64,000 nt of DNA, from positions 51,181-115,180 of the forward strand of contig JALQPE010002950.1 in assembly GCA_030407315.1 (NCBI GenBank), read 5' to 3'. This document shows positions 55,983 through 64,000 of this stretch, one piece after another. The stretch is from Asparagopsis taxiformis (Eukaryota > Rhodophyta > Florideophyceae > Bonnemaisoniales > Bonnemaisoniaceae). The position numbers and the translations under genes were made by a program. Within the stretch, counting starts at the first letter, position 1. Each line of letters starts with the position of its first letter. Below the pieces are notes generated by a model. It was not told the origin of the DNA. It ran no database searches and worked only from the letters and a program-made list of their open reading frames with translations.

Positions 55983-56333
55983 ATGCATCCGGTCCAAAAA
56001 TTACTCGATGACACCATCGCCATGGAGCGCGATCTCAACAAAATCTTCAAGCTAATGTCAAAGCTGAAGAAGAGAGTCCGCCGCGCCAAGCGACGCATCC
56101 GCCGCTTTACTCGCACGTCGACATCGACATCGACATCCATATCCATGAACCGTCATGATGTCGACGGGGGAAGCCCAACTGCTCCAATCCACTCGGAGCA
56201 TGACCAATTGTCCCCGAGCTGCCCGACTCCACAAGTAGCGCAGCCTGCGGATCCCACCTCCGGTGTCGACCCTCATGCACAAGAGGACGACGCCAGTAAC
56301 CGCACAATCCTCGAGTATCACTTCTGGGCATGA
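55983..56333 (+). CDS. Small basic protein (right-arm copy)
   Basis: 116 residues, identical to the left-arm product (45949-46299), from the ATG at 55983, with the same promoter sequence. Helical N-terminus, Arg/Lys cluster at 28-42, conserved acidic-aromatic C-terminus. It is oriented so that both arm copies transcribe away from the spacer, toward the flanking CR pseudogenes. Confidence 0.7.
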   Translation: MHPVQKLLDDTIAMERDLNKIFKLMSKLKKRVRRAKRRIRRFTRTSTSTSTSISMNRHDVDGGSPTAPIHSEHDQLSPSCPTPQVAQPADPTSGVDPHAQEDDASNRTILEYHFWA

Positions 56334-56749
56334 CAGTTGCACCGCATTGCTCTGCGTTGCATCGCATCGCATCGCACTGGCGCCGTGTTATTCGTCCACT
56401 TGTCTGCCCCAGTCTCATTGGCTGTGCCCATTGGTGGAACGTTTCGGATCTTTTCAAATCTCTTCATTCAATGTTGTATCATAAACGATCCGCAAACAGC
56501 GTTGATCAAACGGATCGACATCGAGCTTGTATCACAGCGACCGGCTGATGATGTATGAAGAGCGTACAATTACAATCAATAAATATCAATTACTAACAAA
56601 TTCGTTCATCATTCATACTGCCGGTCTGTCTGCCCGCCCGCCCTGCTCAGCCTTGTTTCATCGCTGGCTACTCTCATCATCGCCCTCTCTGATCGATCGA
56701 TTCGTCCTCAGCTCCGTTCTAACATGCGCGTGCCACCGCTGGACTGTGA

Positions 56750-57490
56750 TCACAGGTCAACGCGAACAGCCACCACAAGCACACTTTCCTCCCCCTCGCC
56801 CCATACCGCGCCGCGAATGCCGTGTCGTCGAGTCCATCTGTCGTCGATCCCACCCGCATCCTCCATCGATATCTCGGACTGTTGACCTCCATCATTCTCG
56901 CCACATATCCGACACCCTCGCAATATCTGCTCATCATCTTTGCAGATGGCATTGGACGATGTAGCCTGGGGTAGCGCAACTTCCAAATTGAACGCCGAGT
57001 ACTCAGCTGTGCTGACGGCGACGAGCTGCGGGAAGGCGAGATACTCGATTTCGAAGTTGGCGAGTGCCCTGGGATCTACACACACACTACAAGCTGGATC
57101 TTGACTCTGCACTAGTGAAATGCTAACTATTCCTGTATGCGGGACAAGGCATGTAGCGGACGGGTAGCTATCGTTGTATTTCACTGTGGACTGAAAGACA
57201 ACTCTAATTTTTTCTTTGGCATTCACAGATATCTCTCTTGAGACAGGCTGGATTCTTATATTAGGAGTAATCAACTGGTTCTCACGCGGGCGACATATAC
57301 ACTTGAAGGACCCGTTGCACGTGTTGAATCATAGTCATAACACCGTTGGTTTCCCGCGTATTCGTGATCGCTCGGACAATTTTCAAAGGTATACGTCTTG
57401 GGACCCGTGTCACTGGAATGCGGAGATGCGGTGACATTATCGAATATTGAGTTCGGCATGACTGGCATTGAGTTCGAAGAAAGGAACAGG
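56750..57490 (-). pseudogene. CR7: broken cysteine-rich family copy
   Basis: Complement fragments: a unit-4 start (KTYTFENCPSDHEYAGNQ, about 57410-57360), CVDPRALANFEIEYLAFPQ (about 57090-57030), and a frame-shifted C-terminal domain ending RVDL at 56750. Units 1-3 are absent. The last ~110 bp equal the CR6 end (inverted), as part of inverted repeat 2. Confidence 0.85.
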
Positions 57491-57861
57491 TGAGGGAAGA
57501 GATAGACATCCGAGACACTAGAATGGATATCTTCACGTCTTATCGTACTTCTCATTGTTCCATCTTCCCTCGCTTCATTGTGTTTAGAAGATGCCGTCTG
57601 GTACCCTGACCTCAATTTCACCCCTGATCCGGAACTGCTTCCAACTGGTGGTGGTGCCTCCACTGCGAGTATGTTGTGGTATTCCTCCGTCTCGAGTACA
57701 TTCTGAATGCTGTGGAAAGATAATAACAACATCTTGTTCTGAAGTCCCCTAGTTGGAGAATGCTTCTTACAACAGCGTGATGTAACCATCGAAATGATCA
57801 CATTTATCACTAGCAGCAATGTCTTTCTACTCATACTTATTTTCAAGCCAGAGAAGGCCAC
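57491..57861 (-). pseudogene. Conserved fragment upstream of CR8
   Basis: The complement frame contains TRGLQNKMLL..FHSIQNVL, matching the fragment at 43072-43329. The two lie at equivalent places upstream of CR6 and CR8, so they belong to the same segmental duplication. Identity unknown. Confidence 0.4.
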
Positions 57862-58325
57862 TGGACCAGCACTATGCGACTATTTTTGGCATCTACCATA
57901 CTTCAATGAGACGTTATGTCATGTTCCTGCCAGGAGGATCGTTCCAGATGAACCCCATTCCATCACCCTTATGAAACAAAACGCAACACGCACTTGGGAG
58001 TATGGCTATGTCCTGCAAGCCTTCCGTACGAGTCTCGACATCCCATCTATTTTTCGTCACGTCATCACCGTATAGATGCTCTCTAACTATGCCCGTTTAG
58101 TCATCACTTGCACAACACCGATGTGAGTTCCGTAAAACAAATTGAGAGTATGCATCCTGACAACGAGCCTGCCCCACATATCCGAGATTACATATTGCCC
58201 ACCCATCCTAACCTTCCAAACTCCCAAACACCAGATGTACACCTTCTATCAACGACTGTTCCCATCCGTCTCTATCTAGCTCAACACAACCAACTCAACC
58301 AAATTCCGCCCCCAATATATCCGTC

Positions 58326-60176
58326 ATGAAATCTTCATCTCCAATCTCAGTCTCCCTCATTACCCTTCTCCTCATTCTCCACCATTCAAGCTCCCATCTT
58401 GCCACACCAACTCCTCACCACTCAAACCCCGCCACAAAATATACAGCTATCCGCAACAAACTCTACACTACATCCTCTCCCTATACCAGACGAGAAACTA
58501 CTCACACTTCCCGTCAACTCAAACATCGTCGAACACAAACTCGCCTTCGATCCTCTATGTCAAATTCCAACATTTCCTCTGTCCAACGACAACATGAGGG
58601 TTTCAATGGAGATGAATGTTACATTTCTAGTCTACCCTGTATCCCACCACGTATCTGTCTCGATCCAAACGTAACACCACGTGATGTATGCTCTGCATTC
58701 TCGGAGGAATGTTTCTGTGGCTACAGAAATGCCGACGAAGCGTTTTGCGATTGTGACCACCCATGTCCAGGGGGTGAACGATGTGTGCGAACAACTTCCG
58801 GCCAGAATATTTGTCTATCGAGAGGTCTGGATGGAGACAATCTCGAATGTGAAAACCCTGTTGGACTTTCACCTGGACGCTTCAACTTCGAAACATGTAC
58901 GCAACAGGAAGATTGTGCTGAAAGTCACTCATGCGTACGTACGCTTAGAGAAGGTGAAGTCCCTTGCGACGGCCAGGACGACTGCAGTTGTTTCAATATT
59001 GACTATCCTGATTTCTTATGTTCGTGCAAGTACCCTGAATGTCCTGTGGGTGAGAAATGTTCGGTACGAGATGGTGACATCTGGTGTGTGTCGACTGCGT
59101 TAAATGATCCAGTTCTCATGTGTAGTCCGACTACAGCACCGCCGACACAATCTCCTAATGGTCTAAAATTCACTGAGGAGCCTTGCACCAAAGATGAGGA
59201 ATGCGCTGCAGAACGGGAATGTGTAAGGTTTTCAGAAAATGGTTTTCGTTCAAGTTGTGAAGGTCAAGACGATTGTCGTTGTCTACCTTATGAATATGAG
59301 GATGAGTTGTGCTCCTGCAAAAACCGCGAGTGTCTCCCCGGTGATTCATGCTCTTTCTTCCTCGACGAGGCGACCTGCATCTCGGAAGCTCTTCACCCAC
59401 ATCTGATCCTTTGTAATAGCTCGATGACAGCCATGCCGAATTCGACATTCGACGCTGTGACCACCTCACCAGATTCCACAGGCATGGGTCGCAAAAAGTA
59501 TTCCTTTGAAATTTGCCAGAGTGATGATGAGTGCGCGGGTGATCGAAGCTGTTATGACTATGATTTCAACAAATGTAAGGGAAACAAAAAGTGTACCTGT
59601 CGACCGCGTGATGCACAGTTTAATGAGTGCTCATGTGAAAGGCCACGTTGTATGAAGGGAGACATCTGTGGATTCCCGCAAGATAGTTTGTATTGTCTTT
59701 CCGACAATATTCCGATACATCCCAACCGCTGTCCATCCACCATACAACCTACCCCCATCGCAATGCAGGACCTCTCCACCTCGACCCCAGATGCAGAAAT
59801 AGTCGACTCTTCACCAGAGCCGAGTCCAGCCCCAGCTAGTAACGTGTGCGTGGACGCCAAAGCACTAGCCCATTTCGACACAAACAATCTCGTCTTCCCC
59901 CAACACCCCGTCAGTCGCGTCCTCTGCGACCAATCCGGAAGCTGCGCCACCCCAGGTCACATCGTACAATACAATGGACAGGCAATGATGATGAGCACAT
60001 ATTGTGAGGGCGTTGGATGTGTGGAAAGAATGATGGAGGTGAATAGTCCGAGATATCAGAGAGGGATGCGGGTGGGATCGAAAACGGAAGGGCTGGAGTA
60101 TACAGTGTTTGCTGCGCGGTATGGGACGAGAGGGGAGGAGGCTGTCCTTGTGGCAGCAGTTCGCGTTGGACTTTGA
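58326..60176 (+). CDS. CR8: secreted four-unit cysteine-rich protein (subfamily B)
   Basis: 616 residues. The signal peptide (VSLITLLLILHHSSS) comes from the ATG at 58326. The basic spacer contains YTRRET and KHRRTQTRLR (possible dibasic cleavage sites) before SSVQRQHEGFNGDEC. Four 12-Cys units, a linker (SSPEPSPAP) and the C-terminal domain (SCATPGHIVQY..GLEYTVFAARYGTRGEE) follow. Intact counterpart of CR6; homology extends from about 57660 through the whole gene. Secreted; function unknown. Confidence 0.9.
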   Translation: MKSSSPISVSLITLLLILHHSSSHLATPTPHHSNPATKYTAIRNKLYTTSSPYTRRETTHTSRQLKHRRTQTRLRSSMSNSNISSVQRQHEGFNGDECYISSLPCIPPRICLDPNVTPRDVCSAFSEECFCGYRNADEAFCDCDHPCPGGERCVRTTSGQNICLSRGLDGDNLECENPVGLSPGRFNFETCTQQEDCAESHSCVRTLREGEVPCDGQDDCSCFNIDYPDFLCSCKYPECPVGEKCSVRDGDIWCVSTALNDPVLMCSPTTAPPTQSPNGLKFTEEPCTKDEECAAERECVRFSENGFRSSCEGQDDCRCLPYEYEDELCSCKNRECLPGDSCSFFLDEATCISEALHPHLILCNSSMTAMPNSTFDAVTTSPDSTGMGRKKYSFEICQSDDECAGDRSCYDYDFNKCKGNKKCTCRPRDAQFNECSCERPRCMKGDICGFPQDSLYCLSDNIPIHPNRCPSTIQPTPIAMQDLSTSTPDAEIVDSSPEPSPAPASNVCVDAKALAHFDTNNLVFPQHPVSRVLCDQSGSCATPGHIVQYNGQAMMMSTYCEGVGCVERMMEVNSPRYQRGMRVGSKTEGLEYTVFAARYGTRGEEAVLVAAVRVGL

Positions 60177-61087
60177 ATTGTTGAGGAGAGGGCCCAGTAG
60201 ATGATAACTGGGAGAAATTTCGGTTGGTACCTCAAGCCGCAGAAGTGATACCACCGGATAAGTCCGAAAAATAAGAAATGGACGTTTAGCTCAACGGATC
60301 TTGTTTACCGCCGGCGAATGTCGAACGCTCACGAGTTTGCTGTGCCTCACATTCAGGAAGCCTGCCAATGTCCGCATAACAGAGAACATCACATTGCGGT
60401 GTTCGTCAGAGTGGCAAATGTTCAGGAGGTCCCGTCAACGTGGTTTCAGGTTGAGAATTAGTAGATCAGGGGCAGAGTGCGAGCGCTGAGCCATACTAGT
60501 TATATTCTTGTCATGATCTATGACTTGGCTTAAAATCGGTTGTTGACTTGTTCGACAAGCTGTCCTGAACTTAACTTTTATACTTTCATTTAAAAAAATA
60601 ACGCAATATTACTGCAAAGTTTGCTGGTACCCTTGGTACCCTCAGTTCACCTGGCCATACCTGGGGGGTACGAATACTGTAGTCCGCCAAGTATAATCTT
60701 GTCTGGGTATGTAGCAAGACGCCCAGTGGTGATCAAGATGACCAGAACGTCTACAGAGTTGTTGGAAAGGAGGGATTTCAAAAGGAACGGAAACGGATGA
60801 GCCGATGCGGGTGAGCACGATTCGGGTCGGTTAGTGAAGCTACGAGACCATTGTGGCTGTTTGGTTGCTCCGTGACTTGACGGCATTGCCTGGTGCTACT
60901 TGGCAACCAGCTGGTTCCAAGTAGTGCCGCCGAACAGAGAGGACCGCTTCAATTTGGGGCGCAAACTGTATCGGATACTAGAGAAGGGCCCGCCCAGTGC
61001 GCATCGTGCCAGCACTACCATTCCGATGTTAGAATTTCTTCCACGTGCCTTGATATTCCATTGGATAGATCCGATCCAGACCAATGA
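60177..61087. other. Intergenic between CR8 and CR9 (tail to tail)
   Basis: No gene. A tRNA-like box A (TAGCTCAACGG, near 60288) was checked and rejected. Confidence 0.4.
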
Positions 61088-63245
61088 TCAAAGCCCAACA
61101 CGGACAAGCATTGACAGAAACGCCTCCTCTCCTCTCGTCTCATACCGTGCAGCAAACGCTGTATACTCCAGTCCTTCCGTTTTCGATCCCACCCGCATCC
61201 CCTGTCGATACCTCGGACTGTTCACCTCCATCACTCTCTCCACACATCCAACGCCCTCACAATATGTGCTCATCATCATTGCCCGTCCATTGTATTGTAC
61301 GATGTGACCTGGGGTAGCACAACTTCCAAAGTGATCACAGAGGACGCGACTGACGGGGTGTTGTTGGAAGACGAGGTGATGGGTATGGAAATGTGTGAGA
61401 GCGGAAGCGTCGATACATACGTTTGTGGATAGGGATGGGAGTTGTTGTTGTGATTGTTGTGGTGGTTTTGGTGGTTGGGAAGATAGTTGAGGTGAATCAT
61501 GAGATGGGTCTGGTGTGATGATGGGATTGGGCTGTGTAACGGCTGGAGGTTCTGTGCTAGACGGACAGCGATTTGGAACTCTTTCAATATTTGTGGAGTG
61601 ACAAAAAAGATTCCTAGGTTCATATCCACAGATGTCTCCCTTCATACAACTTGGCTTTTCACATGAGCACACATCAAACCGTTCATTACGCGGTCGACAG
61701 GTACACCTTTTAGAGTTCTTACATTTGTTGAAATCATAGTCATAACACCCTCGATTTCCCGCACATTCGTCATCGCTCTGGCAAATTTCGAAGGAATACT
61801 TCTTTCGACCCTTTATTGTGGGATCGGATGACTCGATCGCATCATCGAATGTTTCACTCGGAACCGTTGCCATAGAGTTATTACAAAGCAACGGGTGCGG
61901 CTGCAGAGCTCTCGAAATGCATGTAACCTCTGTAGGATCGAAAGAGCATGTATCACCGGGTAGGCACTCAGGATACTTGCATGAGCAAATGTGGTCTTCA
62001 TATTCTTGAGTTTCACATGTACAATCTTGCTTTCCGTCACACGGTTTCACACCATAGTCTACCACTGCAGCGCACAACCGTAGACCGGCACATTCTTCGT
62101 TTGCTGTACATGGCTCTCCTGTGAATTTCGTTCCTGTCGAAGGCGGTGGCGTACTGGAAGGGCAGCTTACTTCTGGATTGTTGAGGGCGTTTGAAATACA
62201 TGAAACTACACCATCCATGGATGAACATTTCTCACCCTCGAGACATTCAGGATATCTGCATGAGCATGTTTGATCCCCACCGTCATCTCCAAGGCAGATA
62301 TGAAATATCTCATTACATGTTTGCAGAAGTATTTGCACTGCAACATTCTCAACATGCTACGAGATGAGAAAGTTAGATTGCACAATTTTATGCACTCTCC
62401 ACGATTGCATGGCGTGATCTCCACTCTCCCATATTGCTCAACAGGCAAATAATTTCACATGCACTAGTTCCGTGTAGGATAAATACAGCTCTTAGACAAC
62501 TAGTACATAGACAACAACAACACACCCTGCTCTCTTATTGTTCTGATTAAAGAAAAGAGATCCCAGGTTCGTTTCAGTCCCGTTTACACTAACACCACCA
62601 TTCTTACAAACAGATACAATCCTTCTTTCCATAACAAGGCACAAGGTACCCGCCATCAACCAGTCGTACGCATGAGTGACCTTCTGCACATTCTCCTTCC
62701 GACACATGGCTCGTAGTTGAAACGGCCAGGCTAAGATTCCCGGAGTCCTCACATTCAATTTCGTTGCCAGACAAGCTACTTGATAGGCAACTGCTCTCTC
62801 CGGATGGGGATTTGACGCAACGTTCGCCAATGGGACAAGATTTGTCACAAGTACACAACTTTTCTTCATCATTCCTGTAACTGCAGAAACATTCCGTTGA
62901 ACTTTTTGAACAGACATCCCGAGGTCTGACATTGGGGTCTATGCAAAGACGTGGTGGCACACAGGTTGAGAACTCATCGCATGAATCTCCGATGAAGCCA
63001 TGTACTTGTCGCTGGATGGAATATAGGTCAAGATGAGACGCAGAGGTAAGCGTGAGGTGGGGATGAAAACGAGGGGGAAAGCGGCGAGCCCTTCGTCTTG
63101 AGTTGGAGGAAGTGGATGGTTGCAATTTGTCTTGGATGTATGTATGTCGTGTAATCATTCTGGAACCATAGGTGGTTGGTGTTGCGACAATTGGACTGGC
63201 CAGAAGAAGGAGAGATGCCAGGATTAACATTGGAAAAGGAGTCAT
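61088..63245 (-). pseudogene. CR9: cysteine-rich family copy interrupted by a 310-bp insertion
   Basis: From an ATG at 63245 (signal peptide MLILASLLLLASP) through the basic spacer and unit 1 to DCIC in unit 2. The frame is then broken by 62301-62610 and resumes at ICLGDD to run intact through units 3 and 4, a Gln/Pro linker (PPQQSQQQL-like) and the C-terminal domain to 61088. Removing the insert and one 6-bp duplication restores the frame. In unit 2 a short out-of-frame patch replaces the expected FNYEPC block, losing one Cys. It could be expressed as two fragments; I judge it non-functional. An intron was considered and does not fit. Confidence 0.85.
62301..62610. mobile_element. 310-bp insertion in CR9 with 6-bp duplication
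   Basis: CAGATA occurs at 62295-62300 and 62611-62616, flanking the insert exactly where the CR9 frame breaks. No terminal inverted repeats or coding content were seen. Family unknown. Confidence 0.55.
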
Positions 63246-64000
63246 GACTTTTGCGGAAAGTTTTGGTGACGGTGGGTGCATGCGGAAGACAAGGGTTTCG
63301 TGCAAAAATTGGTGGTGGGAAGAGCTTGTCATGCAATTATATTGTTGAGCGGCATTCGTGGAATCCTAGAGATTACAGTGGGACTGGGAACCATGGCTCT
63401 GATTCAATGAGTCGAAACATTTCGACTATCTATATATAGAGAAGCGATGCCACGTTCGTGGCTCAGTTGTGGAAAGTTAGAGTCGAAACTAGCGATAATA
63501 TGCTTCATACGACATGGAAACTTCTCAAAAGTTCTCATGCAAGGGAGCTTCTGATAGAGAAGAAATTCTACGACTCTGCGTGCGGTATGGGCAGATCTAC
63601 GAAATGTACACTGATATGTCGCGTGGCAACAAGTAGGAGACAACTGCTCTTTCGGTGTTGCCTCTTGTCCACAGTCATCTATTTTCAGACGTGTGAAATA
63701 GTGTCAATAATTTGCAGATCACAACTGTTGCATCAACCATTCCAAGAACGACTGGGTGAAATCTGAAGAGTAAATCTCTCAACCTCGTAGTACCACATGT
63801 CGTGATTGATTCGGCAGAAAAGACCTCCCTCGAACAATCGTCACACGCACGCCACCATGAGCTCCACCAGCGTGGATTTAAGAAAGCACACAAAGAACTA
63901 CGATGACGACATGGCAACTTTATGAGTGTCGGGATATCCATATCCCTCATCTCCTCCCAGGTCAATCCGTCCCGCTCGGTTAGGATATCCATGTCACCAG
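63246..64000. other. Upstream region of CR9 and window end
   Basis: TATATATAG on the complement near 63428-63436 may be the CR9 TATA box (about 185 bp upstream). GGATATCCAT is repeated near 63936 and 63982. No gene called. Confidence 0.4.

Larger units (their letters stand above)
54979..56868. repeat. Inverted repeat 2, right arm
   Basis: Reverse complement of 45421-47305, from ACATGACGTACAACTTATAC (inner edge) to the CR7 C-terminal coding region (outer edge). Protein frames within the small gene are identical between arms; indels lie in simple repeats and near 56640. Confidence 0.93.

Noticed and set aside
60280..60340. tRNA-like sequence with box A (TAGCTCAACGG) and partial box B
   Set aside because: The acceptor ends do not pair and box B (GTCGAACGC) is a poor match; no cloverleaf can be drawn.
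62301..62610. Intron in CR9
   Set aside because: A GTAAGA donor exists, but no AG acceptor restores ICLGDD in frame; the 6-bp duplication explains the break better.

Overview
This is eukaryotic nuclear DNA: single-exon genes, TATA boxes about 50-130 bp upstream of ATGs, no operons, and long gene-poor stretches full of transposon remains. An intron-poor, repeat-rich genome such as that of a florideophyte red alga fits best. That placement is inference; no rRNA or other phylogenetic marker lies in the window.

1-12 kb is transposon territory. Two homologous minus-strand genes (1-1430, cut by the window edge; 2857-4380) each have, upstream, an array of short palindromes ending in a CACTA-type terminus. 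A decayed Plavaka/KDZ-like transposase follows (5286-8279), then tandem repeats, a perfect hairpin, and a gag-like fragment.

12.5-17.7 kb is an indel-free inverted repeat (arms 2,441 bp, spacer 318 bp) carrying two kinds of HAD-fold gene. The right arm cuts one gene at codon 27 and joins it to a 5'-truncated, decayed Ty3/gypsy element (17.7 to about 22 kb). CpG-rich debris follows (22-25.5 kb), then a hAT transposon delimited at both ends by an 8-bp target duplication (25597-28221).

28.5-63.3 kb is the most distinctive part: nine copies (five intact, four broken; here CR1-CR9) of a secreted, cysteine-rich gene family on both strands. Each intact protein has a signal peptide, four tandem units of exactly 12 cysteines with fixed spacing (counted fully in CR1), a Pro/Ser linker and a conserved C-terminal domain of about 110 residues with 5 cysteines. 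I know no named family with this layout. The array shows gene conversion, segmental duplication and pseudogenisation, as expected of a fast-evolving surface or secreted repertoire (function inferred).

A second inverted repeat (arms about 1.9 kb; 45.4-47.3 and 55.0-56.9 kb) lies inside the array. Each arm holds an identical small basic-protein gene, with a third, diverged copy at 31640-31966. Its 7.7-kb spacer holds a DM9-domain gene and a family-2 O-methyltransferase-like gene whose catalytic-His segment is altered.
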